From the NCBI RefSeq assembly GCF_000980885.2, contig NZ_LBDA02000003.1:146330-210329 (forward strand): a stretch of DNA of 64,000 nucleotides, in the 5' to 3' direction. The stretch comes from Streptomyces malaysiense. Lineage in GTDB: Bacteria > Actinomycetota > Actinomycetes > Streptomycetales > Streptomycetaceae. Shown here piece after piece: positions 27,082 through 36,697 of the stretch. Positions within the stretch are counted from its first letter, which is position 1, and each line of letters begins with the position of its first letter. The notes beneath the pieces are model-generated. The model was not told where the DNA came from. It worked only from the letters and a program-made list of their open reading frames with translations, and ran no database searches. Made by a program: the position numbers and the translations under genes.

Positions 27082-27783
27082 GGCTCCCTACCTGGTCCGC
27101 AGGGCGGGCGCGGTGACCGTGCGGGCGCGGCAGGGGTGACCGCCCGCCGCGCTCGCGCCGGCCCGCGGGCCCCCGCCGTACGCCGGCCGGGCCGCGGCCG
27201 CGTTCTGATGGCACCCGAGCAGAGAGTCACACCTGTTTCCACCCATATGTCAACATTACGCACGAGCGTGACGGCGGCGGCCTTCAGACACGGCGTCCGC
27301 GCATCGGCACGGACGGCCCCCTCCGCCTCCTCGTCGTCGTGCGACCGGGGCGGGCCGGGTCGCACGACGACGGACACCGGTTCCGGCTGTCCGAACGCGG
27401 CGTCACGCGGGACACCGGCCCCGTGGGTACGACGGCCATGACGGCCGCCCGTGCGCAACGGAGCCGCCGGCGAACGCCGTTGGACACCTCGGGGACGGAA
27501 CTCCGGTGCGGGTGGGAGTCGTTGGCCCGGACGGTCCCGGCCGTACCCGCGCCGAGGTGGCCCGGCCCCGGACAGCGCCGGGCCGGCCGTGTCCGCGCTC
27601 CCCTCGCCGGCCGCCTCGCGCTCGCCCCGCCGGCCACTTCGCGCCCGCCCCGCCGCATCAGGCGGGCGAGGTCACGGCCGGCGGGTTCCCGGGACGGAAC
27701 GGAGACCGGCTTCCCCGCCATGGCTCACCTCGTGATCGGCACGGTGGCCGCATCCCCGCACACGGTCAGGGCGCTCACGGGGA
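27082..27783. other. Long intergenic region with one perfect hairpin
   Basis: About 700 bp with no gene I can support; frames on both strands lack ribosome sites and family resemblance. It contains a perfect 14-bp inverted repeat, GTCGTCGTGCGACC (27333-27346) with its complement (27358-27371), loop 11 nt. A TTGACA on the minus strand (27253-27248) faces the phosphatase but has no good -10. A short unannotated protein or small RNA cannot be excluded. Confidence 0.5.
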
Positions 27784-28998
27784 TCAGGGCCGCAGCGCCT
27801 CGGACCCCTCCGGCAGACGGGAGGTGACGACACGGCCCACCGAGGGGACCACGCGGCGCCGGTCCACGGTGTACGCCGCGCCCGCCACGCCCAGCCCCAG
27901 CACCGCGAGGGCCGCGCCCGCGAGCGCCGGGGACGTCGTGCCGTAGCCCGCCGCCAGGGCGGCACCGCCCACCCAGGCGCCGCCCGCGTTGGCCAGGTTG
28001 AAGGCGGCCTGGTTGGCGGAGGAGGCCAGGGAGGGGGCCGCCTGGGCCTTCTCCATCACCATCAGCTGGAGGGGCGAGCCGGTGACGAACGCCGCCGCGC
28101 CCAGCAGCATGACCGCCGGCGCCGCGCTCCACTCCGCCCGCATCAGCAGGGGGAACAGGGCCAGGACCGCCGCGAGGGAGGTGAGGCCGCCGAACAGGGT
28201 GCCGCGCAGGGAGTGGTCGGCCAGGCGGCCGCCGAGGAGATTGCCCGCCGTCGCGCCGACGCCGAACAGCGCCAGGAGGAGGGTGACGCTCGCCTCCGTG
28301 TAGCCGGCCGCGTCCGTCAGCATCGGCGTCACGTAGCTGTACGCCGCGAACAGGGCGCCGAAACCGGCCACCGTCGTACCGAGCGCCAGCCAGACCGGCA
28401 GGGAGCGCAGAGCGGCCACTTCGCCGCGCAGGCCGGCCGAGGAGGCGTGCGTGTGGTCGTGCGGGATCAGGAGGGCCAGGCAGGCGATGGCCGCGAGGCC
28501 GATCGCGCTCACGCCCAGGAACGTCGCCCGCCACCCCAGGTGCTGGCCCATCAGCGTCGCCGCCGGGACGCCCGCGATGTTGGCGACCGTCAGGCCGAGG
28601 AACATCAGGGAGACCGAGCGCGCCTTGCGCTCCGGCGGGACCATGCCGGTGGCCACCACCGCGCCCACTCCGAAGAACGCCCCGTGCGGCAGCCCGCTGA
28701 GGAAGCGCGCGGCGAGCAGGGAGCCGTTGCCGGGGGCGAACGCGGACAGCGCGTTGCCCACGACGAACAGGACCATGAGGGCGATCAGGACCGTGCGCCG
28801 GGACATCCGGGCCGTGACGGCGGCCAGCAGCGGGGCGCCGATGACGACGCCCAGCGCGTACGCCGAGACCAGGTGCCCGGCGGAGGGTATGGAGATGTGC
28901 AGGTCGGACGCGACGTCGGGGAGCAGCCCCATCATCACGAACTCGGTCGTTCCGATACCGAAGGCGCCGACGGCCAGCGCGAGCAGGGCCAGGGGCAT
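27784..28998 (-). CDS. MFS transporter, DHA1 (AraJ/Bcr-like) drug-efflux type
   Basis: 404 residues, 12 membrane segments. ATG at 28998 begins MPLALLALAVGAFGIGTTEFVMMGLLP, a hallmark of the AraJ/ArpA sub-group. Motif A-like ARMSRRTVL after TM2 and NANQAAFNLANAGGAWVGG near the end. An upstream in-frame GTG (29070) would add residues that do not look like a transporter. Proton-driven export of a sugar or drug is the family role; substrate unknown. Confidence 0.87.
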   Translation of the reverse strand: MPLALLALAVGAFGIGTTEFVMMGLLPDVASDLHISIPSAGHLVSAYALGVVIGAPLLAAVTARMSRRTVLIALMVLFVVGNALSAFAPGNGSLLAARFLSGLPHGAFFGVGAVVATGMVPPERKARSVSLMFLGLTVANIAGVPAATLMGQHLGWRATFLGVSAIGLAAIACLALLIPHDHTHASSAGLRGEVAALRSLPVWLALGTTVAGFGALFAAYSYVTPMLTDAAGYTEASVTLLLALFGVGATAGNLLGGRLADHSLRGTLFGGLTSLAAVLALFPLLMRAEWSAAPAVMLLGAAAFVTGSPLQLMVMEKAQAAPSLASSANQAAFNLANAGGAWVGGAALAAGYGTTSPALAGAALAVLGLGVAGAAYTVDRRRVVPSVGRVVTSRLPEGSEALRP

Positions 28999-29116
28999 GG
29001 AAGGGCCTGTGCCTTTCGAGAGCGTAGGGGAGAGCGTCGTACCGCTGGGGTCCGTACGACCGGACCCCAAAGTTCAATTGCGGAACAAAGTATCCCAGCG
29101 GCTCTGTTCCGGCGGG

Positions 29117-30166
29117 TTACGAGGGCGTGTCCAGGTTCACACGGGCCGCCACCGGCAGGTGGTCACTGCCCGTGCGCGGCAGGGTCCAGCTGCTCTCCGG
29201 CTCGACGCCCTTGACCATGATCTGGTCGATCCGCGCCATCGGGAACGCCGCCGGCCAGCTGAACCCGAAGCCGCTGCCCGCCGCGCCCTGGGTGGAGCGC
29301 AGCTGGGAGGTGACGGCGTTGAGCGAGCGGTCGTTCATCGTGCCGTTGAGGTCGCCGAGGAGGACGACCCGGCTCAGGGTCTCGTCGGCCACGGCCTCGC
29401 CGAGCGCGTCGGCGCTGGTGTCCCGCTGCCGGGCGGTGAAGCCCGCCTTCAGCTTCACCCGCACCGAGGGCATGTGGGCGACGTACACCGCGACGGGCCC
29501 CTCGGGCGTGGTCACGGTCGCCCGCATCGCACGCTTCCAGCCGAGCTTGATGTCGACGGCCCGTACGCCGGTCATCGGGTACTTGCTCCACAGCCCGACC
29601 GTGCCCTCGACCGCGTGGTACTTGTACGTCGGCGCGAGCGCCTGCTCGTAGACCGGCACCTTGGCCGCGGGGATCTCCTCCAGCGCGAGGATGTCGGCGC
29701 CGGAGCCGGCCACGGCGCGGGCGGTGCCGACCGGGTCGGGGTTGTCGGCGTTGACGTTGTGCGTGGCCACCATCAGCTCGCCGCCGCCGCTCGACTTGTC
29801 GGTGAGCAGGCCCCCGAAGAGGTTGAGCCAGACGATCGCCGGCAGGAGTACGGCGATGAGCGTGATCGCCGACCTGCGCCACACGCCGAGCAGCAGCAGG
29901 AGGGGGACGAACACACCCAGCCAGGGCAGGAACGTCTCGGTGAGGCTGCCGAGGTTGCCCACGCTGTTGGGCAGGTACGCGTGCAGCAGCATCACCAGCG
30001 CGAGCAGCAGCGCGAGGGCGGCGAGAACGGCGCCCCGGCGCCAGATGCCGGGGTCGTTGCGCCAGGGGGCGAGGATCCGGTGCAGCAGGCGCCGGAACCG
30101 GGATCCTGGCCGCTCGGGCCCCGAGCCGTCGTCCGCCGTCTCCGTCATGTATGCCTGCTGCGCCAT
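29117..30166 (-). CDS. Membrane-anchored endonuclease/exonuclease/phosphatase (EEP) family protein
   Basis: 349 residues. Start at 30166 (GAGG upstream). Residues about 40-130 hold three membrane helices (VLAALALLLALVMLLHAYL, FLPWLGVFVPLLLLLGV, AITLIAVLLPAIVWLNLFGG), then an extracytoplasmic EEP domain with THNVNADNPD, ILALEEIP, VLLGDLNG and SDHLPVAA, the metal and catalytic residues of DNase I-like enzymes. Known relatives hydrolyse nucleic acids, phospholipids or inositol phosphates; the substrate here is unknown. Stands alone between MFS and TetR genes. Confidence 0.87.
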   Translation of the reverse strand: MAQQAYMTETADDGSGPERPGSRFRRLLHRILAPWRNDPGIWRRGAVLAALALLLALVMLLHAYLPNSVGNLGSLTETFLPWLGVFVPLLLLLGVWRRSAITLIAVLLPAIVWLNLFGGLLTDKSSGGGELMVATHNVNADNPDPVGTARAVAGSGADILALEEIPAAKVPVYEQALAPTYKYHAVEGTVGLWSKYPMTGVRAVDIKLGWKRAMRATVTTPEGPVAVYVAHMPSVRVKLKAGFTARQRDTSADALGEAVADETLSRVVLLGDLNGTMNDRSLNAVTSQLRSTQGAAGSGFGFSWPAAFPMARIDQIMVKGVEPESSWTLPRTGSDHLPVAARVNLDTPS

Positions 30167-30349
30167 GCCGCCTGCCTCACTGCCCGCCGTGCACACCGTT
30201 CGCCCCCGTGTTCAGACCCTAGGGGATGATCGGCTCCGTTCTCGCCGTCCCATGACGGCCGTACGGAAGACGATGACGAACGGGTGGCGCGGGGAGTTCC
30301 GGTCAGCGGTGCGATGCGCGTGGTCTGTGACAGAACATGCACATCAGCG

Positions 30350-30979
30350 CTACAGGACTGTGGAGCTGACGGGCCGTAGGCCCGCCAGGGTGATGTCCAC
30401 GATCTGCTCCGCCAGGCCCTCGGGCAGGTCCGCGTCGGGGCGCATGACCGTGCGCACCAGCATCGCGCCCACGAACATGTCGTTGGCCAGGTCGAGGTCG
30501 ATGTCGGGGCGCAGTTCGCCGTCGCGCTGGCCGCGCCGCAGCACGTCGAGCATGAGGACGCGCCGGGGGGCGACGACGCCCGCGTGGTACGCGGCCCAGA
30601 TGCGGGGGCTGGACTTCATCTGCACGTACACGTTGTGCAGGATCGCCGACGAGCGGCTGACCAGGCCGCGTTGGCGCAGGGACTCCAGGATGACGATCAG
30701 GTCGTCGCGCATGGAGGTGCCGGGGAGTTCGGGGTCGGGGGGTTCGGCGGCGCGCAGGACGTCGACGAACAGCTCTTCCTTGCCGCTCCAGCGGCGGTAG
30801 ATGGTGGCCTTCCCGACCCCGGCGGTGCGGGCGATGCGCTCGATGGAGAGTTCGGCGAGGGGCACGCCGTCCTCCAGGAGTTGCATCACGCCCTCCAGGA
30901 TGGCCTGTTCCACGGCCTCGCTGCGGGGCCGGCCCCGAGCGGGTCCGGCCGGGCAGGACCGGTTGTCGGCAAGGCTCAC
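30350..30979 (-). CDS. TetR-family repressor of the adjacent efflux pump
   Basis: 209 residues from the GTG at 30979 (AGAGGA upstream; a GTG at 30997 is also possible). HTH: LAELSIERIARTAGVGKATIYRRW, then SGKEELFVDVL; C-terminal helices as in TetR_C proteins. It lies 126 nt downstream of the MFS gene in the same direction, an operon in which the regulator is the second gene. The palindrome in front of the MFS gene is the probable operator, giving autoregulation. Ligand unknown. Confidence 0.88.
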   Translation of the reverse strand: MSLADNRSCPAGPARGRPRSEAVEQAILEGVMQLLEDGVPLAELSIERIARTAGVGKATIYRRWSGKEELFVDVLRAAEPPDPELPGTSMRDDLIVILESLRQRGLVSRSSAILHNVYVQMKSSPRIWAAYHAGVVAPRRVLMLDVLRRGQRDGELRPDIDLDLANDMFVGAMLVRTVMRPDADLPEGLAEQIVDITLAGLRPVSSTVL

Positions 30980-31105
30980 GTCAATCCGTCCTCTCACTGT
31001 GCTGCGGGAATTGTCCCGCAGCCGCCTCCTTCCCCCGTGGAGTCGCCGTGGAGCCGTTCATGGCCGCCGGGCCGGCCGTCCGGCCGGTCCCGCGGTTCCA
31101 TGACC

Positions 31106-32692
31106 TCAGTCCATGGCGGCGACCAGTTCCCCTTCCTCGTTCTCCTGCTCGTCCGCCTGCGGCCTGCCCGGCAGGTACAGGGCCGTGATCACGGCGCCGA
31201 TCAGCGCCACGCCCGCACCCCAGAAGGCGGTCACGTGCATGGCGTGCAGGAAGGCGTCGTCGGCCGGGCCGACCAGGAGCTTGCCCTGGGGGCCGAGCTT
31301 CTGCGCGATGCCGAGGGTGGCCTCGATGGAGTCGCCGGCCTTGTCGCGCAGCCCGGCGGGCAGTACGGCGAGCTTGTCCTCGATGCCGTTGCGGTAGGCG
31401 GTGGCGAGCACCGAGCCGAGCACGGCGATGCCGAGGGCGCCGCCGACCTGGCGGAAGGTGTTGCTCAGCGCGGAGGCGGAACCGGCCTTCTCGCGGGGCA
31501 GTGCCTGCATGATGACGACGGAGGTCGGCGTCATGATGTGCGCCATGCCGGTACCCATCAGGAAGAAGACGACCTCCAGCAGCCAGATCGGCGTGTCGGC
31601 GTCGAAGGTGGCGAAGGTCGCCAGGGTGCCGGCGATCACCACCAGGCCGGCGGTCGTCGTGGCCTTGTTGCCGATCCGCTGGACCACCAGGCGGGCCCGC
31701 GGCGCGAAGATCATCTGCGCGGCGGCCAGCGGCAGCATCAGCAGGCCGGACTGGAGCGGCGAGTAGCCCCGCACGCTCTGGGTGTAGAAGACCGAGAAGA
31801 AGGTGACGCCCATCAGCGCGAAGAAGACCAGCGCGATGGCGGCCATGGCGCTGGAGAACACCTTGTTCTTGAAGTAGCTCACGTCCAGCGACGGGTGGTC
31901 GCTGCGCTTCTCGAACACCACGAACGCGGCGAGCACGACGACGCCCGCGCCGATCGTGGCGAGCACGGTCGGGTCGGTGAAGTCGGCCAGCTGGCCGCCC
32001 TTGATGATGCCGTAGACCAGCAGGACCAGGCCGACGACGGACAGGACCACGCCGATCGGGTCCAGACGGCCCGGCCTGGGGTCGCGGGAGTCGGGGACGA
32101 GCCAGACCATCAGCACGAGCGCGATGATCACGATCGGCACGTTGACGAAGAAGACCGAGCCCCACCAGAAGTGGTCGAGGAGGGCGCCGCCGGTGATCGG
32201 GCCGATGGCGATGGCGAGGCCGACGCCGCCGGCCCAGATGCCGATGGCCTTCGGCTGCTCCTCGCGCTCGAACACGTTCATCAGGACGGCCAGCGTGGCC
32301 GGCATGACGAACGCGGCACCGAGGGCCATCAGCGCGCGGAAGGCGATCAGCTGGCCCGGGGAGCCGGACTCGGCGGCGAGGGCGGAGCCGATGCCGAAGA
32401 CGGCGATGCCGCCCAGCAGCACCTTCTTGCGGCCGAGGCGGTCCCCGATCAGACCGGCGGTGAACAGCAGGCCGGCGAAGACGAGGGTGTACGCGTTGAT
32501 CGCCCACTCGATCTGGCTCTGAGTGGCGCCCAGGCCGATGGGGGCCGGGGTGGAGATGGTCTTGATGGCGACGTTCAGGATCGAGTTGTCGAGCACCACG
32601 ATGAGCAGGCTCAGCATCAACACGCCGAGGATGGCCCAACGGCGGCGGTGCACCGCCTCCGGTATGCGAGAGGCAGGGACGGAAGTTGTCAT
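31106..32692 (-). CDS. MFS transporter, DHA2 (EmrB/QacA) 14-TM drug exporter
   Basis: 528 residues, 14 hydrophobic segments. Motif C region [12 protein letters not shown] in TM1 and [13 protein letters not shown] (motif A). Typical acidic C-terminal tail ([14 protein letters not shown]). ATG at 32692 lacks a clear ribosome site and lies just downstream of the operator, so the transcript may have a very short leader. Expelled compounds probably act as ligand for the TetR protein encoded next. Confidence 0.92.
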   Translation of the reverse strand: MTTSVPASRIPEAVHRRRWAILGVLMLSLLIVVLDNSILNVAIKTISTPAPIGLGATQSQIEWAINAYTLVFAGLLFTAGLIGDRLGRKKVLLGGIAVFGIGSALAAESGSPGQLIAFRALMALGAAFVMPATLAVLMNVFEREEQPKAIGIWAGGVGLAIAIGPITGGALLDHFWWGSVFFVNVPIVIIALVLMVWLVPDSRDPRPGRLDPIGVVLSVVGLVLLVYGIIKGGQLADFTDPTVLATIGAGVVVLAAFVVFEKRSDHPSLDVSYFKNKVFSSAMAAIALVFFALMGVTFFSVFYTQSVRGYSPLQSGLLMLPLAAAQMIFAPRARLVVQRIGNKATTTAGLVVIAGTLATFATFDADTPIWLLEVVFFLMGTGMAHIMTPTSVVIMQALPREKAGSASALSNTFRQVGGALGIAVLGSVLATAYRNGIEDKLAVLPAGLRDKAGDSIEATLGIAQKLGPQGKLLVGPADDAFLHAMHVTAFWGAGVALIGAVITALYLPGRPQADEQENEEGELVAAMD

Positions 32693-32711
32693 GTGTTCGA
32701 GCGTAGAAGGA

Positions 32712-32740
32712 TTCCGATACGGAACCGTCTCGTATCGGAA
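32712..32740. promoter_or_regulatory. TetR-type operator upstream of the DHA2 exporter
   Basis: Perfect 10-bp inverted repeat TTCCGATACG / CGTATCGGAA with a 9-nt spacer, 20-48 nt before the start codon of the exporter. Position, symmetry and a TetR gene in the same operon support direct control. Confidence 0.8.
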
Positions 32741-32841
32741 TTTCTTTACCTAGAGCTTGCTTTTTTGGGGGCTTGGCGTTACCCGAAGTGGAGCGGTGGG
32801 TTCGATGACGAGGAGGATCACGGGGACCCCCTGGCCCTGGT

Positions 32842-32856
32842 TGGCACGAGGTGCCA
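32842..32856. promoter_or_regulatory. TGGCAC-N3-GTGCCA palindrome upstream of panB
   Basis: Perfect 6-3-6 inverted repeat 63 nt before panB. No matching regulator recognised; may be an operator or transcribed hairpin. Confidence 0.35.
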
Positions 32857-32918
32857 CCATGGAGGGGATCCGGGGACGCCGTCAGGGCGCCTCGAGATGA
32901 CTTGAAGGAGCCGTTGCC

Positions 32919-33785
32919 ATGACGCAGCTTTCGGCTGCCCGGAACAAGCCCGCCGACGGCAGCAAGACGCTGTACGGGGGGAAGGGCACACGCCGCATCA
33001 CGGTCCGCGACATCACCCTCGCCAAGGAACGCGGCGAGAAGTGGCCCATGCTCACCGCCTACGACGCGATGACCGCGTCCGTCTTCGACGAGGCCGGCAT
33101 CCCGGTCCTGCTCGTCGGTGACTCGGCGGGCAACTGCCACCTCGGCTACGACACGACGGTGCCGGTCACCCTCGACGAGATGACGATGCTCTCGTCGGCC
33201 GTCGTCCGCGGGACCAGCCGCTCCCTGATCGTCGCCGACCTGCCCTTCGGGACGTACCAGGAGGGCGCGACTCAGGCGCTGCGCTCGGCCACCCGGCTGG
33301 TGAAGGAGGCCGGGGTCGGGGCGGTCAAGCTGGAGGGCGGCCAGCGCTCGCACGAGCAGATCCGGCTGCTGGTCGAGGCCGGCATCCCGGTCATGGCCCA
33401 CATCGGGCTGACCCCGCAGTCCGTCAACGCGATGGGCTACCGCGTACAGGGACGCGGCGAGGAGGCGGCCGCGCGGATGCTCCAGGACGCCAAGGCCGTC
33501 CAGGACGCGGGCGCCTTCGCCGTCGTCCTCGAACTGGTCCCGGCCGAGCTCGCCGCCGAGGTGACGCGCTCGCTCCAGATCCCCACGGTCGGCATCGGCG
33601 CGGGTCCGGACACCGACGCCCAGGTCCTGGTCTGGACGGACATGCTGGGTCTGACCCCCGGACGCGTCCCCAAGTTCGTCAAGAAGTACGCCGACCTGCG
33701 CGACGTGATGGGCTCCGCGGCGAAGTCATTCGCACAGGACGTGGTCGGCAGCGTCTTCCCGGCGGAGGAGCACTCCGTCCACTGA
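32919..33785 (+). CDS. panB: 3-methyl-2-oxobutanoate hydroxymethyltransferase
   Basis: First committed step of pantothenate/CoA synthesis: adds a hydroxymethyl group from methylene-tetrahydrofolate to 2-oxoisovalerate. 288 residues; about 20 N-terminal residues are extra, then family core: [68 protein letters not shown] and [21 protein letters not shown] precedes the ATG. No panC or panD nearby. Followed by a strong hairpin. Confidence 0.96.
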   Translation: MTQLSAARNKPADGSKTLYGGKGTRRITVRDITLAKERGEKWPMLTAYDAMTASVFDEAGIPVLLVGDSAGNCHLGYDTTVPVTLDEMTMLSSAVVRGTSRSLIVADLPFGTYQEGATQALRSATRLVKEAGVGAVKLEGGQRSHEQIRLLVEAGIPVMAHIGLTPQSVNAMGYRVQGRGEEAAARMLQDAKAVQDAGAFAVVLELVPAELAAEVTRSLQIPTVGIGAGPDTDAQVLVWTDMLGLTPGRVPKFVKKYADLRDVMGSAAKSFAQDVVGSVFPAEEHSVH

Positions 33786-33810
33786 CCCCTGGACCACCAC
33801 GGCACCACCC

Positions 33811-33848
33811 GGCAGCCCCGCTGATCTTCCCCCGTCGGCGGGGCTGCC
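33811..33848 (+). terminator. Terminator after panB
   Basis: Perfect 11-bp stem GGCAGCCCCGC / GCGGGGCTGCC with a 16-nt loop, followed by CCCTT. It also lies just beyond the stop of the convergent methyltransferase gene. Confidence 0.8.
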
Positions 33849-33870
33849 CCCTTGCGTCCACGGCCCCGGG

Positions 33871-34758
33871 TCAGCGGCTCTCCGCGACCGCGACGCGACC
33901 CGAGCCGAGGGAGGTCCGGCTCCTGACCTGGGCGCCGAGCGCGTGGGCGACGGTGCGGAGGTCGTCGTCGGAGATCACGTGGAGGCTGTACTCCGTGAGC
34001 AGGGCGGCCATCCGGTCCGGTCTCCACAGGGAGAGCCAGGGTTCGCCCGCGGTGACCGCGTTGCCGAGGAGGCGGCTCAGCAGCCGGCCCGCGGCCGCCT
34101 TCGGGGACGGGGTCTGGTAGTTGACGACCAGGGTGCTGCCGGGGGCCGTCCGGGCGGTGAGGGCGGTCAGGGTCGCGCGGACCTGGTCGCGGGTCAGATA
34201 GGGGACGACGCCCTCCCACAGCCAGGTCGTCGGCGCCGAGGGGTCGTGTCCGGCGGCGTCCAGTGCCGCGCCGAGATCGTCGACGGCGAAGTCGACCGGT
34301 GCGAACCGTACGGAGCGGGCCAGGGGCGGCAGCTCGCGCCCGCCGTCCGCGGCCTCGGCGAGGCGGGCGCGTTTGTCCCGCTGGGAGGCGGGGTGGTCGA
34401 CCTCCCAGACATCCGTCCGGGCCAGCTCCGGCAGCCGCCAGGCGCGGGTGTCCAGGCCGGCGCCGAGGATCACCAGCTGGCCGGCCGCGCGGGCGCGCAG
34501 TGCCTCGTCGATCGCGACCGTCCGCGGGCCCACCACCTCGGCGCACGCCCGCACACTCTCGTACGCCGTGCGCGCCTGCCAGCCCTGCGGCGGCGTGCCC
34601 GCGCGCACCTCGTCCACCCGTGTGCGCTCCTCGGCGCGCAGCAGCCGCACCGCCACCGGGTCGGCGAACCGGCCCACCGCCGTCCTGCCGTCGGCGGCCG
34701 CCCGCCCCTGGCAGACCAGCACCGCCGTACGGCTCGCCGCGCGCTCGTTCTCGCTCAT
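33871..34758 (-). CDS. SAM-dependent O-methyltransferase, leucine carboxyl methyltransferase (LCM) family
   Basis: 295 residues. Rossmann motif I QLVILGAGLDTRAWRLPEL, acidic WEVDHPASQRDKR, and TTWLWEGVVPYLTRDQV typical of the LCM/TIGR00027 group seen in secondary metabolism and mycobacteria. ATG at 34758; no strong ribosome site. Shares its promoter region with the divergent ABC exporter, 103 bp start to start, where four direct repeats lie, so both could answer to the same regulator. Acceptor unknown. Confidence 0.85.
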   Translation of the reverse strand: MSENERAASRTAVLVCQGRAAADGRTAVGRFADPVAVRLLRAEERTRVDEVRAGTPPQGWQARTAYESVRACAEVVGPRTVAIDEALRARAAGQLVILGAGLDTRAWRLPELARTDVWEVDHPASQRDKRARLAEAADGGRELPPLARSVRFAPVDFAVDDLGAALDAAGHDPSAPTTWLWEGVVPYLTRDQVRATLTALTARTAPGSTLVVNYQTPSPKAAAGRLLSRLLGNAVTAGEPWLSLWRPDRMAALLTEYSLHVISDDDLRTVAHALGAQVRSRTSLGSGRVAVAESR

Positions 34759-34799
34759 GGGGCCGATTCAACACCACCCTGCGCGGCCCGGAGGGGGGT

Positions 34800-34839
34800 T
34801 GTCGGGGCGCTGTCGGGGCGCTGTCGGTGGTTTGTCGGT
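34800..34839 (+). promoter_or_regulatory. Four TGTCGG(G/T) heptamers in 11-bp phase (SARP-type binding site)
   Basis: TGTCGGG at 34800 and 34811, TGTCGGT at 34822 and 34833, each followed by 4 nt: exact 11-bp period, the known geometry of SARP/AfsR-type binding sites (direct heptamers with 4-nt spacers on one face). Nine nt after the last heptamer is CACTGT (34849-34854), a possible -10, and the ABC gene start follows at 34862, so the message may be leaderless. The heptamer sequence differs from the TCGAGNN class of antibiotic SARPs. A SARP gene lies 2 kb away. Confidence 0.65.
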
Positions 34840-34861
34840 GGGGCCTGGCACTGTCAAGGGC

Positions 34862-35887
34862 ATGACGCGAATCGATGAGAACCCCGGCGGCGGACGCAAC
34901 GCCGTGACTGTGCGGGGGCTGGTCAAGCACTACGGCGAGACCAAGGCGCTGGACGGCGTCGACCTGGACGTGCGCGAGGGCACCGTGATGGGCGTGCTCG
35001 GGCCGAACGGCGCCGGCAAGACCACGCTGGTGCGGATCCTGTCGACCCTGATCACCCCGGACGCCGGGCAGGCGACGGTGGCCGGTCACGACGTCGTACG
35101 ACAGCCCCGCCAGCTGCGGAGGGTGATAGGCCTGACCGGCCAGTACGCCTCCGTGGACGAGAAGCTCCCGGGCTGGGAGAACCTGTACATGATCGGCCGG
35201 CTGCTGGACCTGTCCCGCAAGGACGCCCGCGCCCGCGCCGACGAACTGCTGGAGCGGTTCTCCCTGACGGAGGCCGCCAAGCGCCCCGCGAGCACGTACT
35301 CCGGCGGCATGCGGCGCCGGCTGGACCTCGCCGCCTCGATGATCGGCCGCCCGGCCGTGCTGTACCTGGACGAGCCGACGACCGGCCTCGACCCCCGTAC
35401 CCGCAACGAGGTGTGGGACGAGGTCCAGACGATGGTCACCGAGGGCGTGACCGTGCTGCTCACCACCCAGTACATGGAGGAGGCCGAGCAGCTCGCCTCG
35501 GAGCTGACCGTGGTGGACCGCGGCAAGGTGATCGCGACCGGTGGCATCGAGGAGCTGAAGGCGCGGGTCGGCGGCCGCACCCTGCGCGTGCGCCCGGTGG
35601 ACCCGCTGGAGCTGCGCCCGCTCGCCTCCATGCTGGACGAGCTGGGCATCACCGGCCTCGCGGCCACCACCGTGGACAGCGAGACCGGCACCCTGCTCGT
35701 GCCGGTCCTCAGCGACGAGCAGCTGACCGCCGTGGTCGGCGCGGTCACCGCGCGCGGTATCACCCTCTCCTCCATCACCACCGAACTGCCCAGCCTGGAC
35801 GAGGTGTTCCTCTCCCTCACCGGCCACCGCGCCGGCGACACCCAGGACGCCGAGCCCGCCGACGCCCGCCAGGAGGTCGCCGCATGA
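34862..35887 (+). CDS. ABC-2 drug/antibiotic exporter, ATPase subunit (DrrA-like)
   Basis: 341 residues. Walker A GPNGAGKTT, Q-loop LTGQYASVDEKLPGWENL, signature YSGGMRRRLDLA, Walker B AVLYLDEPTTGLD, switch LLTTQYMEEAEQLA, and the C-terminal DrrA-family domain (LPSLDEVFLSLTGH). Drives export with the membrane protein encoded next; their genes overlap by ATGA. The ATG at 34862 has only GGG upstream and lies about 8 nt after a putative -10. Relatives protect producers against anthracyclines and other hydrophobic drugs. Confidence 0.94.
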   Translation: MTRIDENPGGGRNAVTVRGLVKHYGETKALDGVDLDVREGTVMGVLGPNGAGKTTLVRILSTLITPDAGQATVAGHDVVRQPRQLRRVIGLTGQYASVDEKLPGWENLYMIGRLLDLSRKDARARADELLERFSLTEAAKRPASTYSGGMRRRLDLAASMIGRPAVLYLDEPTTGLDPRTRNEVWDEVQTMVTEGVTVLLTTQYMEEAEQLASELTVVDRGKVIATGGIEELKARVGGRTLRVRPVDPLELRPLASMLDELGITGLAATTVDSETGTLLVPVLSDEQLTAVVGAVTARGITLSSITTELPSLDEVFLSLTGHRAGDTQDAEPADARQEVAA

Positions 35888-36696
35888 GCGCCGTCACCAC
35901 CACTTCCGCCGACGACGTCCGCATCCCGCTGCGCGGGCACCTGCGGCACACCGGCGCGCTCATCCGGCGCAATCTGCTGTGGATCCGGCAGGACCCGGAG
36001 TCGATGTTCGACGCGCTGCTGATGCCGATCGTCTTCACGCTCCTGTTCGTGTACGTCTTCGGCGGCTCGATCGGGCAGGCGCTCGGCGGCGGCCAGGAGA
36101 GGTACGTGCAGTACGTCATCCCGGGCATGCTCGCGATGATGAGCATGACCCTGTCCCAGGGCGTCGGCACCGGCTTCAGCCAGGACTTCAACAGCGGTGT
36201 GATGGACCGGTTCCGGTCGCTGCCGATCGGGCGCGGCTCGGTGCTGTTCGCGAAGATCGCGGTGGAGCTGGGCCGGATGCTGTTCGCGACCGCCATCCTG
36301 ATGGTCGTCGCCGTGCTGGTCGGTTTCCACATCACCAGCTGGCCCGGTCTGCTGGCCACGGTGGGCCTGTCGGCGCTGTTCGCCTCCTCGATCATGTGGG
36401 TGTTCCTCACCCTCGGCGTGATCCTGAAGAGCGCGCAGTCCGTGCAGGGCGTGGGCTTCCTGGTGCTGTTCCCGCTCCAGTTCGGCTCCTCGATCTTCGC
36501 GCCGACCTCGTCGATGCCGGGCTGGCTCCAGGCCTTCACCGACTACAACCCGCTGTCCACGTTGGCGGACGCGGCCCGGGGCCTGATGATCGGCGGCCCG
36601 GTGGCGCACGATCTGTGGGTGACCGTGGGCTGGTCTGTGGCGATCACCGCGGTGATGGCGCCGGTCGCGATCCACAAGTTCCGTACCAAGAGCTGA
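35884..36696 (+). CDS. ABC-2 exporter membrane subunit (DrrB-like)
   Basis: 270 residues, ATG overlapping the ATPase stop by 4 bp. About six membrane helices; ABC-2 features such as RRNLLWIRQDPESMFDALLMPIVFTLLFVYVFGG, FNSGVMDRFRSLPIGR and the C-terminal DYNPLSTLADAARGL motif. Forms the pore with the DrrA-like ATPase. Substrate unknown. Confidence 0.93.
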   Translation: MSAVTTTSADDVRIPLRGHLRHTGALIRRNLLWIRQDPESMFDALLMPIVFTLLFVYVFGGSIGQALGGGQERYVQYVIPGMLAMMSMTLSQGVGTGFSQDFNSGVMDRFRSLPIGRGSVLFAKIAVELGRMLFATAILMVVAVLVGFHITSWPGLLATVGLSALFASSIMWVFLTLGVILKSAQSVQGVGFLVLFPLQFGSSIFAPTSSMPGWLQAFTDYNPLSTLADAARGLMIGGPVAHDLWVTVGWSVAITAVMAPVAIHKFRTKS

Positions 36697-36697
36697 C

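Noticed and set aside
27284..27721. 145-residue minus-strand and 162-residue plus-strand frames in the 27 kb gap
   Set aside because: Arg/Pro-rich, no ribosome sites, no recognisable family; likely composition artefacts.
30584..32905. 773-residue plus-strand open frame over the MFS/TetR genes
   Set aside because: Mirror frame caused by high GC3; sequence is low-complexity His/Asp/Gln/Arg.
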